DNA from: Clavelina lepadiformis
Taxonomy: Eukaryota > Chordata > Ascidiacea > Aplousobranchia > Clavelinidae
Direction of reading: 5' to 3'
Length of the DNA: 64,000 nt
Assembly: GCF_947623445.1 (NCBI RefSeq)
Contig: NC_135242.1
Span: forward strand, 18,972,001-19,036,000
The translations under genes and the position numbers were made by a program. The notes below the pieces were generated by a model, which was not told where the DNA came from, ran no database searches, and worked only from the letters and a program-made list of their open reading frames with translations. Positions 49,801-63,303 of the stretch are shown here, piece after piece; positions within the stretch are counted from its first letter, which is position 1; every line of letters starts with the position of its first letter.

Positions 49801-52800
49801 CCAAACTGAATCCGTCGGATTTGTCTTGCCATATACTCCTGGCTCATGCAATGTTTCATGCAGGGAGTGTTAACGATGCTGAAACTAAACTAAAGAAGAT
49901 GCTTCATGAAAATACTCAAGTATGATAAAAATACAACTAGACTGCATATAACATAGATAAGCCAACGTAACATGACGGTAACTCCGCCAATAAATACTGC
50001 ATTACAAAATATACAGTAATAACCTTTGTTATGCCATTGCATCAGAGTTGCAACAAGTCAACTTTTACTCGAGTTAAATCATTGATGGGTTACAAGCTAG
50101 CTAGGATCATTTAGTAATAGCAACTTAAGTCTCCTCGCTCACAATTACTGATTTGAGTCAAAAAAGGTTATTTCTTGTGAATATTGAATTAATTGGGTAT
50201 TTTCTAGTCATTAACAAGTATACATGATGGGCAGCCTATAAAGGTCGCATTCGCAAAGTGGTCCCATTCTTGGAGCAGAGTTGTTTATAAGTAAAATATT
50301 GTAGAACTTAGTTGCGTACATAAATTCGTTTTAGCTTAGTGCGTGTGCAAGACTGTGCCTCAGGTTGAGTAACTTCCTGAAAATGACTCAATTCTTTACT
50401 TTATTTATACTTTTTGTAAAACGTAGTTCGGATTATTTAGATTACAAAATTTTTTTTATGGTGCATTAAACTTACACAGACACTTGACACTCACGTGATA
50501 AAGCTACATTTGGGTTTGATAAAAGTTTTCACGAAAAGACGCGACGAAGGAATGTCGGTTTTAATCGATGTCTTAACGAAGAAAAGCGATCGTGTTTTTT
50601 CGTCTCTGCTGCGCGATATTCCTATCAGCGAAAGAGCAAGGCTTGCTGATGAGTCCCATCAGTATGGCATCGACATTCTTCAAAGTAACCGAGAAATGGA
50701 AACAGTCAAAGAGGCTGTGCACTGTTTTACACTCGCCATACTTTGCTGTAGAGGAACTGATTTAGTTTTAGAAGGTTGGTTTTGTAACATAAGTTACATG
50801 CTGGTTTTTTGTGTGCTTCTTTGTAGTTTCTTTCCTGCTTATTGAAACTTTCTAAAGACTCAGCAAACCATAGATCAGTCTGCTTAGGTCATACTAACAA
50901 AGCTGTGAGTGTCGCTTCTTGTTTTTCTCCTCTGTTGGTATTTTCTGCTAACTCCTCAATAGAAGTGTTTTGTTTAGAATCTTCATTCAATCCGTGGCTC
51001 CTCCTCACTGACGCAACGTGCTTGGCTGGAATACGAAAGAAATCCGATAAAATGGCGTATTCTTCCTGGTCTTTGGCTTCCCTCAGTTCTTTTTCTGTTC
51101 TTTTAAAAACTAACTTTCGTTTCAACCCAGCAACTCTGTTTGACCTTAGGAAAATGAAACGTAGAAGTAAGCTAATTTCCTCGATGTGTTACTAATACTT
51201 CTTCCAATAAGTGATTTGCTATTGCTTTGTTCTGCTAAATCAAAAAAAAACATCTTCGTGTGATAAAATTAGTCCATTTGAAAATTAGTTTTCTTCCCAA
51301 ACTGTTTGTATAATAAGCGATCATAAAAAATAAGCAACTATTTTAGGGTTAAATGGAGGAACCGGCGTTTATCGATCGTATCTAGCACGTGCAGAATGTA
51401 TGGCTCACATTGGAGACCAACGGGCAGCAATCTTGGATTTTTCAGCCGCTGTTGAAGTAAGTTATACGCTGTTTCGGTTTTCACTATAAGTAAACAAACA
51501 AAATCAATAGTCAGGGATACTTTTACTCCATTGCACTTCGTTAGATCAATTCCAGTTGCGTTGAGGGACTGTGCGGACGGGCTTTCATGAGACTTGCGCT
51601 TGGGGACGAAACAGAGTGCGTAAATGACGTCACTTTGTCGTGCGATGTGGATTTACAAGCCGTTGTGGCGCATATTCATGCACTGCCAGACGACGCAAAG
51701 AAAATGTTGCTATTTTGGATAGGTGAGATGTTATTCAAAACAAATACGCGGTAGCTGTATAATATAGCCTACGACAATTTACAAACAACCGTAAAGTAAC
51801 TTCTTGGCTTCATAGCTAAGCTGTTTACTTTAAAACAATGCTTTTACAATAGAATGTAACCAACACTAACATGAAGTATGAGCAAATATAAATACGCTTT
51901 TCATTTCTCAGTTGCATATTTACATTTGCAGATCACAGGGTTGTAGTACTGCTGCTGAACTATGGCTACAAATCAGGTGACAGACTTGGGACCGGCGGCT
52001 CAGCATCTACAATCAGGTACATGCAAAGTTTTAGGCATGTCATCATAGTTTATTTCATTGTGATACTATCTCTCTGTTAATGACGTAGCATGTTGGATGA
52101 AACTACGTTTAAGCCTGGAGAGGATGTTTCAAGGAGTTCCTCTCTATCTTCCATCCATCCTCCTTCGTACCCGGCTGATCCCTCATCCAGTCAAGTTACA
52201 GAAAAGCAGCGGTCCGCAGACGATGAAGCAGTTTCAAAGCCGAGTGATGAAAGCAATGAAAACGAAAATCCTGCCAAGGTTAAGCAAGTTGCCGATACAA
52301 AAAAAGACGAAAGCATGAAGCCAGAAGACGATGCGATGGCAAAACAACAAAGAAAATTACACAAGTCAGTAACTTCCTTAACTAATGCAGTTTACATTTT
52401 TGATATTAAAGTTAGGGGAAGTCTAAAAACAAGTTGGTAAGGCAATGCCATAACTTTTCTGATTGCGGAAAGGTTTCTTCATCCATAAAATGTTGAGGCC
52501 TACTCAAACGAACGTATTGCTTCTTTTCTTTATAGGTCTAACACAAAAGATTTCAAAGATGCGCTCCTCAAATTAGATGTCGATTATGAACAAAATTCGG
52601 TGGCGGTTCAACATCAAAAAAGCAGAGAATCGTTTTCAACCACTGTGACGTCATTTTCGACATATGATGACGTAACCAGTAGCATGGAAAAAGCAGAGAT
52701 TCTTCACAAATGTCTGACGTTGGGAAAACTGTTAACAACTGTGGATCCCAATAGTCCAACTTGGCAAGGGATGTACGCCGATATTCTCATAGTCAAAGGT

Positions 52801-53967
52801 AATTAAAGCAGGTTTACAAGTCTTCAACTGTATTCAAAAGAAAAAAAACACCCGGAATTTTATTTCTTTTTGTACAATGACCATATTTAACATTGACGTC
52901 GCTCCATTAGCATTGGACATCTTTTATGACTTTCATGAATACATATGAACGTATTTCTTTTTAAAAAATCCAGGTGATTATGAGGAAGCCTTGCGTCACT
53001 TACAATTGGTTATGGAGCTTTCGCCAAATGATGTAACTGCTCCAGCCAGGGCAGGTCTTATTAACGTCAAAATAAACCGTTACAAAACTGCTTGCCGACT
53101 TTTGGGCAGTTTGGCAAATGTGGATCACAGTGGTCTCGTGTACGTATTGAAGGCATTGGACATATCGAGACGTCGACGCCTAGCAGAAGTAAAACATAAT
53201 GTTTGTGCACTCTGAAATACTTTTTGATCAAATCAACCGAATGCTTTTTAATTTATTTTTAAAGGAGGCCTTTAGTAATGGCGAAAAACTCGGCGACTTG
53301 GATAAACACGCAGAAGCACGTGACCTCTACACTTTAAGCTTATTGGCTGACTCTTATTCGAGGGCAGAAAAGCTACGATTTCGTTCGCGGTGTCACAGAA
53401 AGATGGGAGAAATAGAGTGGGATTGATTGGCTATAAATGCTGCTTCTGTAAAGTGTAGAAACGCTGTTTTAACGAATTTTGTAATCTTAGAATGATTTTT
53501 ATTTTAGAAAAGCGATCATTGATATATCTGAGGTCATTAAAGAAAATGTACGGAAACCACAAGCTGCTGACTACTGTGCCAGGGCATCTCTTTACTTGGT
53601 CGAAGGAAAAGAATTTCAGACTTGTCGTGACTACATTAAGGCTTTACAGTTAGACAGGTACAGCGGTTTAGCTGATCGTCTCTAAACTATTTTCTTTCCG
53701 TGTAATGAATATTTATTGCTAAGTTCTATTTTTATTCTTGCATGCTATAAAAGAACGCAATCCATAACGTTGATGCACATCAAACCTGGAAGAAATTTAC
53801 TCTCTACCGTCTTCTACCGGCAAGCACTCATTGCTTACAGCCGCCACAATTACCAAGAGTGTTCAGATTTATGTGATTTTGCTTTGCTGATCGACAACGG
53901 CAACATTGATATGAGAAAACTTCGAGCGCGAGCGAAAAGAGAATTGAGTAAATGCGTCATTCAGTGA
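46865..53967 (+). CDS. TPR-repeat protein, TTC34-like
   Basis: Predicted 1243-aa helical-repeat protein, probably a cytosolic scaffold. Exons: 46865-47088, 47288-47414, 47613-47774, 47862-47998, 48401-49079, 49236-49361, 49452-49590, 49720-49919, 50480-50774, 51347-51456, 51545-51722, 51932-52016, 52089-52364, 52536-52798, 52974-53188, 53265-53416, 53508-53657, 53754-53967. TPR-like helix pairs are seen at SKDALFKLGSSYARLGKNKL, VEAQKDYDTLLRHKP, YRSYLARAECMAHIGDQRA, GDYEEALRHLQLVMELSPND and IEKAIIDISEVIKEN. Exon 13 (about residues 821-912) is a Ser/Glu/Lys-rich disordered linker. The N-terminal part resembles vertebrate TTC34 in arrangement, from memory only. The exon 16 donor GTGGGA was chosen because it restores a TPR helix; the exon 18 acceptor is weak. 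ATG 46865 is the first in frame; a second lies 6 bp on. Confidence 0.8.
48230..48362. repeat. Hairpin MITE in intron 4 of the TPR gene
   Basis: An imperfect inverted repeat about 130 bp long: the left arm has TTTAAAACGGGTCTGGTGCT and GAAGTGCACAAC, the right arm the inverse of GTTTTAAAGGGTCTAGTGCA and GAAGTGCAAAAC. The flanks read GATGT and ACATC, so the arms may extend slightly. It ends about 40 bp before the acceptor of exon 5. Confidence 0.6.
50889..51160 (-). other. Unrecognised antisense open frame in intron 9 of the TPR gene
   Basis: The minus-strand frame without ATG start, some 90 codons, is charged and protein-like: EKELREAKDQEEYAILSDFF, then RIPAKHVASVRRSHGLNED, then SIEELAENTNRGEKQEATL. 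It looks unlike the chance frames around it and could be a fragment of a transposon protein, for example a LINE ORF1, or of a retrocopy. I cannot name the family. Confidence 0.3.
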
Positions 53968-54397
53968 ATGGAAAACAAAGTTCGTTGTAGCTACTCCATC
54001 TCGAAAGATACTGTTTCAAACGGTTTCGTCATACTTTCGCAGCATGTGAAGCCATGTGGTAAGGGCATTGGTGTGTGGATGAAACCTTCAGCGTCATCAA
54101 ATATATGCCATGAACGCTCGAAAGGCTAGTGCAGATCTGTGTAGGCTTATAGTTTTGTATATGCTTCCAATAACGTTAAATACAGTACTTTGTTTGTACA
54201 TAGCATTTGTTGATGCGTACCATTTGAGCCCATGATAACACAATCTTCGTGAAGTGTAATATTCTATTTTATACGTTTCTTTCAATCACAGATATTGCTA
54301 AAGATAAGTTTGTTTCTCTTAAAATAAATTATCAATTTTTATGACAGTCCAAATTTTGTTCCTACCACGTCGCCCCTGGCGTCAAGTATACAAGATT
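53968..54397. other. 3' flank of the TPR gene
   Basis: Likely 3' untranslated region; AATAAA at 54323-54328 is a possible poly(A) signal 356 bp after the stop. No other feature seen. Confidence 0.4.
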
Positions 54398-54405
54398 GTA
54401 TAGGC

Positions 54406-54741
54406 CAGGGGTGTGCAAATGCATTCAATAGAAGAGCCATTTGCAGAAAATACAAGTACCAGAGAGCCTCAAAATTATTTCAATACAAAAACGGTAAAAC
54501 AAAAACGGTTTCGTTTTGCAGTGTATTTATGTAGACTAAACTGAGCTAAAGCTTACTGTCTTAGCAATGAAATTGCGTTGACTTGTTTTTAATTAACTCT
54601 TCGGATTAATAAAGAAAAGAAAAAGAGAGAAACGTTCATAAACGGTACTCTTGGTAGCCTTTACAATTTTTTTGGAATTTTACGATTCGACTAGAAGAGC
54701 CACAAAAAACAGGTCGGCGAGCCGCAGTTTGCCCACCACTG
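54406..54741. mobile_element. hAT-type MITE, 336 bp, same family as 9942-10353
   Basis: The ends CAGGGGTGTGCAAA and the inverse CAGTGGTGGGCAAA are flanked by the 8-bp duplication GTATAGGC (54398-54405, 54742-54749). The right third is over 90% alike to the element in SLC16 spacer 1 by eye, including GGAATTTTACGATTCGACTA. Non-coding. Confidence 0.85.
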
Positions 54742-54749
54742 GTATAGGC

Positions 54750-57380
54750 TATACATATACACTTGTGTAAAGCCTAAAATCAACCATCAATGTAGTAGTT
54801 TACAATTTTAGTGAGACATTAAATTTAAATTAAAGGTGACTATACAACAACCACATTCATTTGTTTTTTAAGATTTGTCGGTTTGGTCAATGTAATAGGT
54901 GCCATTGTATTAATTCGCAAAAGCCTCGACCCATCAGTTAGAAATTTGCATCGTCATTTAACTTCGGTCAAGATATCTTGTCAATGCCATTTTTATTTCA
55001 AACGGGCCCCTATAATACCTTAATCCAACTAACAAATATATTTAAATCCCATATAATATAGGAGACCTATAGATTCAAAGTTTTAGCAATTTCTTGAAAT
55101 TCGTTATAACTTACATTACACCCAAAAATTGGAAACACACCAAAAACGGTGAGCGGTAGCTAAAGAGCTAGTTATAGCTGACATTGTGATCAGCTGACAT
55201 CTGATAGCTTTGAGCTTCCCAGGGGGAAATTCAAAGAAAAAACTTGGTTTGCTAGAAAACGTGTTGCGTTGTTAACTGTAGCTGGCTGTTTTCCGTATAA
55301 GCTACTACTATATGTGTATGCTTTATTGTAAATAAGAATCTTTCGAAAACGGTCGTTTTTGTCATTGATAGATTTATTCGTTCATGCACAAGTGCTCCAA
55401 GAGTCGGTAACTATGAGATGCCCATTTTCGTTATTCAGTTTATTGTAAGCGATTTGAAACAGAACTGCTGCATTGCAGTTTCCTTAGGTTAGTTTGAAAG
55501 CTCGTCCGTGGACGGCCTCGACTTTTCCTTCCTACTATTTTCACTGTGTCTTTTTTGATGTTTGCGAGTAACTTCTTTGTAGTATTTGCTTGTTTCAACA
55601 CTTTTTTATTTATCACAAAATAAATCCTTCCACCAGATACGTAGCATACGTCGCAGAAACCACATTTCTATATTGCGCCGAACCGTTTGTCATCCTGAGT
55701 GGTCAAAAACCAATTTTCACATTCAAAGGTGACTTGGGAGTAACGACTGTTAAGAGATACCTTTATTTTATCTCAACTGTATACCCCTGTGGTCGGACGC
55801 AATTCAATGACAGAACGCCTTCTACGTCTTAAGTAAACTTTCTCAACTACGGTAGAAAAAAGCGATGGAATAAAACCATGCAGCTGTTAATTCCAAGAAA
55901 ACGTTAATTGCGAAAAGAGGAAGCGTGGCCACAAAAGAATCAATTAACATAGAGAAGGGTTTACAAAATAACAAGTATTTTAAAAATGTAGGATACAAAT
56001 ACGCAAGTATAATGATTAGCGGCATAAAATTCGTTTTCATTGCTACCATTTTTTACGCTTTATTCGATAAGAATTTTGACCGACTATCTCGAGCAGGAAA
56101 GTTTACTGAAGAACTTTTAAAAAGCTTTTTCGCATGTGCAAAATCCTCACTCTAGTATAGCGATTTAGCGACGGTGGTAGCGGTAGGAAGGTTTCACAAA
56201 ACCTGAGTAATTTCCACATTTCCACAGTCCGATATACGCGTTCCAGTCTCGACGCTTTCCAGATCTACACGCTGTATCTAAACTTTCTTAATACACAAAA
56301 AGATGGTTTATTGATCACAGCAAACTCCCAAGATGTAACTATACATGCGGTAAAAAGGCAACGAATAATACAAAAGAGACGGTTTTGAAATTCGAACTGT
56401 GACTCTAGTCGCAGCCGTGATGTATGAGAACTGAATTGAGAATAGAATGATTGACAAAACTGAACAAACGTGCAATCACACACGTCATAACTACACTTAG
56501 TGCCGCACATGTGGATAACTTTCAAAGGGCGTAGTCTGCAAGTAACATACAGTGAAATAATTCTTAACTCATAAGCTGGGAGACAGTTTATAGCTAGAAA
56601 CAGCAGGTGCGGACGATTAATTATTATCCGATGGCTTAAAATATGGACTGCCACTATTTCAACAGAAAAAATCGTGCGTTCGAAGCTATTTTGTACTAGT
56701 TCTTGTGAACCTAAATTAAATTTTATAACATAGTAACCTAAACTTAACCTCAATTTATCTTTTAATCTAAATCTAACTCCAAAAACCTTAAATAGCTAAT
56801 ATCAACTTTTTGCATATACTGTACTCATTTTTCTTACCTAAGCGCCTATCTTTAACAACAGGCTGCGTGACCTACAAATGGCAAAATAGTAACTTTGTAA
56901 AATATGTCCTGGTTGTTCACAATGCTGTTAACTTTATTAATAGAAAATTTCTTAAGAAAGATTTGCGTTAAAAAGATTATTTAAAAAGATAGGTAAGGTA
57001 CTAAGGTAAAAGAAAGCTAAGGTACAAAACTCAATAGCTTGGAAAAGTAGCGAACACACTACTTCTAACATTACCTGGGTGTTTTTGAGCAGTGAAGCTT
57101 TGTTTACGCTCTTAGTATCATGCGATAATTCAAATAGAGTACGGATGATTGACTTTAAATTGCTGGGTATTTTCTTTTCCAAAATATTGTTACAACTTAC
57201 AAGATCCATCAAGATAACAACAACTTGTCTCTTTGCTAAACTAAAGTGATTAGCGGTGTGTGTGATATCATGCGTGACAACTGAAAACGCGTTGACACCA
57301 GAGGTTACTGAAGGTTATTGTTATTGTTGCGTCATCGCGACTGACGTAATTTCAAACGATTTCGTCACTCCTCATGGCAG
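54750..57380. other. Gene-free AT-rich stretch
   Basis: Open frames at 55590-55832, 55925-56155 (+) and 56265-56753 (-) show no family resemblance; the last two do not begin with ATG. Nothing else was recognised. Confidence 0.4.
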
Positions 57381-57388
57381 TTTAGTAG

Positions 57389-57760
57389 TAGGGCTAGGAA
57401 AATTTGGCCGGTTAATAGCTGTTAGCAGATAAGAGCTCTTAGCGACTAAAGATCTTGTTAGCCATTAATCGATGAGAAAACGTAAATCGAGGAGAGATTT
57501 TGGAGCAAAATGTTTGGTGGTTCATTGACTAATGTAAATTTGCTGCTCTGTAAATGATTCTAATGCTTAAATACTTTTGTTTTCCTGATATACGTTGTGG
57601 TCTAGCACGGCATAAGTTTTTCATCACATTTTTTTAATAATTAATCAATAGCAGTTTTGCTTACATTTAACTATGTGACATGACAATTAGCGTCTATGCC
57701 AGCTAACACCTAATGCCATCCGGCTAACGGCTAAACAAAATCAGCTAAATTCCAGCTCTA
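57389..57760. mobile_element. hAT-type MITE, 372 bp, TAGGGCTRGGAA ends
   Basis: Flanked by the 8-bp duplication TTTAGTAG at 57381-57388 and 57761-57768. The left end is TAGGGCTAGGAAAATT and the inverse of the right is TAGAGCTGGAATTTAG. GGCTAACGGCTAA-like motifs occur near the right end and TTAATAGCTGTTAGC near the left. Non-coding; a different family from the CAGGGG elements. Confidence 0.75.
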
Positions 57761-57768
57761 TTTAGTAG

Positions 57769-60246
57769 TGTAGGGCTGTAGGCTACCGTAGTTTAGGTAT
57801 ACTATGGTTATAAGTACGAAGAAATAAGCGAGAAAAAAGGGTGCATGGTGATATAAAAATGGGACCTTAGTTGACATTTGGGAGTTTTAGCTCTACATCG
57901 GAGGTATCAGTCGATCTAATTGCGTAGGTTTTCCCTGTCTTTAAACCAATTGTCATATTTTCATTAGCTTATAGCCTACTTATGATTGGAATAATGTTAA
58001 ATACCAGCTCTTTTGCTTTTATGTTTCGATCCAAATAAGCTGACAAAAAAACAAAGTGTGACGATAATGCAGTTTCAAATTTTCGCGTGTAACAGACAAA
58101 AAAGATTTTTCTTAGAGAAAAATCGTAACAGCAGCCTGTTTAATGCAGCTTTCGTTAAAGCAGGTTATGTAGTGGTGTTGGCTGTCACCCGCCGCTGGCC
58201 AGTTACAAGTAAAGCAACGAAATGTGGTCAACTCACGTCTTAAAGGTGGTTAGTAGCCATGCATTATTCAAGTGATCTTTGAAAGTAATTTTTTGCTTGT
58301 GGTACCAATTATAATTGTAGCAGAAGTAACTTCTTATTTTTGGAACCAAATATGGAGGTAACGACAGACGGGGTGATACAAGTTTAGCCTACAATACGTT
58401 ACATTTATGAAGTACCTTAACTAACATTAGACATCAGACTACGTGAATTCGGGAAACTTTTGCCTGTTAAGCATTTAGTTCAACCGTAAGAATAAAATTT
58501 CTGTACGTATACCAATGGTGTTTTAACTGTTATTAAATATTTTTCCGACTTCCCTATTGAAAAATGACCTTCACCCTAGTTTTTCGGCGAAGGGTAATTC
58601 CCAAGTACGCGCGCTGTTTACGAAAGTCAAGAAACGAGACAGTAAGAACGAGTGTCGTTTTTTTGGTTTTTGTGGAAGGGTTTTGCCAACGTACAAAGGA
58701 ATCTTTTGAAAATGTTATTTTTTTAACGTCAGAACAAGATGACGTCATAAATCGATCTTTGAGGTGGTTGTGCACGTTTGCACTATATCTTAGCAATCTA
58801 TGTATGGTACTAATCTACCTTAAATGGCAATATGTAGCCCAAATTGGTACAGTATCTCTAATCACTGGTAGTCATAAAAAAGTCGATCTTCTGGCGAAAT
58901 GATCTAATTGGAATTCACTCATTTTATTTTTCATCCTCAATGTGCGGGAACCAAAAATTGTGCTGACGCAGGTGGTCGCAAACATATTATCAGTTATCAT
59001 ATTATGAATTTTAGCTAATAGAAGGTTTTGTATTATTTTAGGCTTTGTAACTTTTTCTCATGCTATTTACAACAAAACCACTTCTATTGGTTTTTCCTCC
59101 CCACAGCGAAGATGACAAATGAAATGAGCATGTTTGTTTCGAATAATGATATTAGTGATAAATATTGATGCAGTTGACATTTATTGAGCATTGTTAATGT
59201 TTAAGCATGTTAATTTATAGAAATAGACATGGGTCTTGTCTGTTTATATATAAAGCAAGCATGGTATGTGTGGAGGCCATTATCATTATGTCACTAATAT
59301 TTCCTTGAGTCTGAGTTTGTTTATAGATTTCTTGAAAAGCTATGCTGAATTGACTGCAGTTTGTGTAATTTGCAAAGAAAATTAGTTGTGCATGAGTTGT
59401 GATAACGGTTCTTTAGATTACTTGTCAAACATTTATTAATTATAAGTGGTTACCTCCTCTTATGGATACATTTTTTCCCAAGATAGGAAACGTTTTCTTG
59501 TGAATTTTATTTACAAAACAGTCTTTGGATGACTGACCTTATGCAGGAGCATGTTTTACGCTTTTTGTTTAATATGATTCAGTAGTTTCAAGCAATGCAA
59601 GATTTACTAGGTATAGTTTACAAGTCTAGCAGAACTGCTAGTTTTAATGAAACATTTAATGCAACATATATACAATAATACTAGGGCTTTTTTGTAGAAA
59701 GAGTAGAAAGGCCTAATTATAGAAAGATAGATTTATTTTGTATTTCATCAGATAATGTGTCTTTTTGATTGCCCTATAATACAAGGCTCACAACCTCCGT
59801 TGTGAGCAGATTGTTCATGTTTTTATTTTAATCACTTGTTAAACATTACTACTAATTGACAGAATAAGCAGCACAGCAATTTTAGTGCATTTGGTCTGGT
59901 CAAATGAAATTATTATGGGAAAAAATTGAAGGTGCCTTGATTTGAATGGCTCCTTAATTAGTATTTGAACAAAATGCTTTTGAAAAAATAGAAGCCACGC
60001 TTTCTATTTCAGCTCATACAGCACTAATTTTAATGTTAAAAATTGTTTTATTATGTTTTAGCATGCCACTTGCTTGCCATCTGTGAAAGTATTTAAACAA
60101 CTCATATGTTAATATTTGACATATTGAACAACCCCGAATCAAGTTTTATGAAGCTCTGCACACATTCAATTATTAGCTCAACTTCTACAAGTATATAGTT
60201 TGTCAACAGATTGATTGATTACTGATTAGCAAAGTTATAGATCATC
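57769..60246. other. 5' flank of the SLC19 gene, gene-free
   Basis: No exon recognised. A perfect 9-bp hairpin GCTCACAAC-CTCC-GTTGTGAGC lies at 59786-59807. The rest is AT-rich; the segment near 60247 probably contains the 5' untranslated region. Confidence 0.4.
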
Positions 60247-63200
60247 ATGGAAAATTGGAAGAAACCAACCATTATCATCTGCTTGTATGGATTTTTTCTC
60301 TACATAAAACCCTCAGAGCCCTTTCTTACCCCTTACCTTATGGTAACTTGAATAATATGTTGGTGACTGTTGTAGTATAATTCGTTGAATGGTCAGAGCA
60401 CTCTTTGAAATTTTTTTACTAATGTGATTTGAACTGTCCTACTTGTTAATAGTTGTAATACCATACATAGTGTGTGTTTTGATTACTTAAACAATTCACT
60501 TTAAATACAATCGTATTTGAGCAACTATTATTTTGTTTTTAAAGGGGCCTGTACATAATCTTACTGAAGAAGAGGTAGTTAATGAAATTTACCCGGTGTG
60601 GATTTATTCATATCTTGCCCTATTAGTTCCAGTATTTTTACTGACTGACTATTTGAAGTACAAACCCATCATTATTTTGCAAGCACTTGGGTATGTAGTA
60701 ACATAGCTCTTTTTTGTAAACTTTTATTGTTCTTTTGCATGATTAATTATATACAATTTAACCATTAACGATTCATTTTAGACAAATGTCTTGCTGGATT
60801 TTGCTGTTGTTTGGAAGAGGAGTTTCTCTCATGCGACTTATGCAAGTTTTTTATGCTTTTGGTACATCTGGTGAAGTGGCATATTATTCCTATATTTACA
60901 GGTATCTTTTGTATATTTCTTGCTTTATGTTACTATATCTTGAAAGTTGAAAATATATGTGGGTATCTTTACAAATTTTGTTTAAGCTATACAGTTTTTG
61001 ATACTGCAATTATGCTACCTTTTATTTTAAAGTGTGGTGGAAGAGAAACATTATCAGCTTGTGACCTCATATATTCGATCTGCAACCCTTTTGGGCTATT
61101 TCTTGGCCTCTCTGCTTAGTCAACTTTTGGTCTCATTGGCTGACCTCAGTTACTATTACCTCAATGTCATATCACTGGTCAATGTGTCTATTGCATTTGT
61201 GATTGCACTATTTCTCCCAATGCCCAAGCGAACATTATTCTTTTATGCATCAAATAATGCATCCAGTGAGAGCCGACAGAAGATGCTAGAAAAAGAAGTT
61301 TCAAAAGGCAATGGAACTTCTTTTTCGAACAGCTCTATACCAGATTTACCCACCATGGGCTCCGAGAAAACTTCTGTAAGTAACCGTTATTTGCTATACT
61401 AGTAAAAATTGTTTCGACAGATATGCTTACAGATGCTAATTGTTTTATTGTGTTTACCTTGCGATCAAATTTAAATTTTAATGGTAAATATCTCGAGAAG
61501 CACACAGCAGGATATTCTTCGTAATAGTTTGTGCCACACATGTCATGTGTTTTGAAGATGAAAGTATAGTAATCATCGTACATGTTGGTCATTTTTCAAT
61601 TTTTTTTTACACCGATTTGTTTCTAATTAAAGTTTGGACTATCTACAAATGTGTTGTGCATGGCTTGAAACTTCAATGCAAAAGAATATGATTTAAACGC
61701 TTGTTGCGCATTGTGTTGATCATTATACTCTATGAAGCTTTCGAGAAAAAGTTTTGTGAAAAATAGAAAAAAGTCTGCTTTCCTGGGTTTAAAAATCCTT
61801 TCATGATGAAACTGGTCACTTATATCTCATTTTTCTAGGGCTCTTGGAAGACAACTTTAGTCACATTGGGCAAAGATTTAAAAGATTGTTACACTGACAC
61901 AACTTTGCTTCGTTGGTCGGTCTGGTGGGCGTTGTCCACATGCGGTTGGCTACTGGTGGTCAATTATGTTCAAAACTTATGGGAAACTATACGGCCCAGT
62001 GAAGACCACGAGATTTACAATGGTGCAGTGGAAACTGTTGCAACAGTGCTAGGTAATAATATTTATCTTAAGTCCTCTAAAATTAGAATACCTTGTGGCA
62101 TAGAATTTGCCAAAATATTTATAAATTTTGCTTTTGTAGATGATTGATGTATTAGTATTTAGCGCTGCCTGTTTACATGATTGTTATTTAACCCTTTAGC
62201 TATTTGTTTACTGGGTACTTAATTGGCAGTGATTTTGTAGGTTATTATAGCAATTAATTATAGGTGAAGGGTTCATGCAAACATTTATTATTGTGTTGGA
62301 TTTTTGAAGGGGCGCTTGGTGCATTGGCCGTTGGTTACATCAAAGTGAATTGGGTGAAATGGGGCGAGTTTTCTTTAGGATTTATTTCGCTGGTGATATG
62401 TGTCCTTCTCATGGCTATGTACTGGACAACTGACATATGGATTTGCTACGTCGCATATGTCTTATTCATCAGCTTATATAATATCGTCATCACCATTACT
62501 CAGTTAGTATAATAGTGCTACAACTTGTAAGCCATAAACTCCTAAGTAACAGGTTCTTTCGAAGCAATCAGCGTGCGCAATATCAAATTACTCTGTTGAT
62601 GCAAACGTGTTAAGATATGTTCTGAATTGGCAGCTTCCTGTCGTTAATCTTACGTGTAACCTTTAGAATTTTTGTTATTCTTCCGTTGATAAGCATTTTC
62701 TGCGATAGCAGCATGTTGTACGTTTGTGTTCTCATACTCCCAGGTTTAACGTTGTACTCAATATTGTAATAACTTGTTCAGTCACATTCGCTAATATGAA
62801 AAAAGTCGCTGATTTACAACTATTTTGCCTGGTTTTAGGTTCCAGATAGCTGTGGGTTTGTCAACTCAAAGGTTTGCTTTGGTGTTTGGAGCAAACACGT
62901 TCATGGCTGTTGTACTGAACACTATTTTCACAGTAATTCTTATAGACCCAGTTGGACTTCAACTCAACGTTGAAACACAATTCATCATATACAGGTGTAG
63001 TATGTATGGTATATGATCATCACTGATAGTTTAATTGCAGATTACATTTTCGGCCTCAATCATGGTAAAGCTGGGTTAGCTTAACGAATTATAGGCCTAT
63101 TAGACAAGTTTATTCCTTCTGCTAAAGTTTCCATGAGTGTATGAATCGTAGAAATAGGTTTTCGATCATATCTTCATTGAATTTTCAGCGGTTACTTTGG

Positions 63201-63303
63201 CATCATCGCGATGGTTTTCTTGGCACACGCATTTTATTTCCTTGCCAAGTACGGTTTTGCCGGTCCTGCTCCGAATCTAGCCGAAAACGAAGAACTCAGA
63301 TAA
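60247..63303 (+). CDS. SLC19 family thiamine/folate transporter
   Basis: Predicted 12-helix plasma-membrane vitamin carrier, 460 aa (human SLC19A2/A3 are just under 500). Coding exons: 60247-60342, 60545-60690, 60782-60901, 61033-61375, 61839-62052, 62310-62502, 62839-62994, 63189-63303; all are GT-AG and in phase. The family motif [10 protein letters not shown] ends exon 1 and is followed by [19 protein letters not shown], typical of the first loop. Exon 4 has [19 protein letters not shown] (helices 4-5) and a Ser-rich cytosolic loop between helices 6 and 7 at about residues 190-240. RQ-like [15 protein letters not shown] in exon 7 matches the helix 10-11 region. The pattern is closer to the thiamine transporters than to the folate carrier by my reading, but substrate is inference. 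The start is the first ATG of the open exon. Confidence 0.92.

Noticed and set aside
55925..56155. 76-codon plus frame with a possible membrane segment
   Set aside because: Begins at GTG, no family resemblance and no neighbouring exons in phase.
56265..56753. 162-codon minus-strand frame between the TPR and SLC19 genes
   Set aside because: No ATG at its start, no recognisable domain, no exon structure; a chance frame in AT-rich DNA is more likely.
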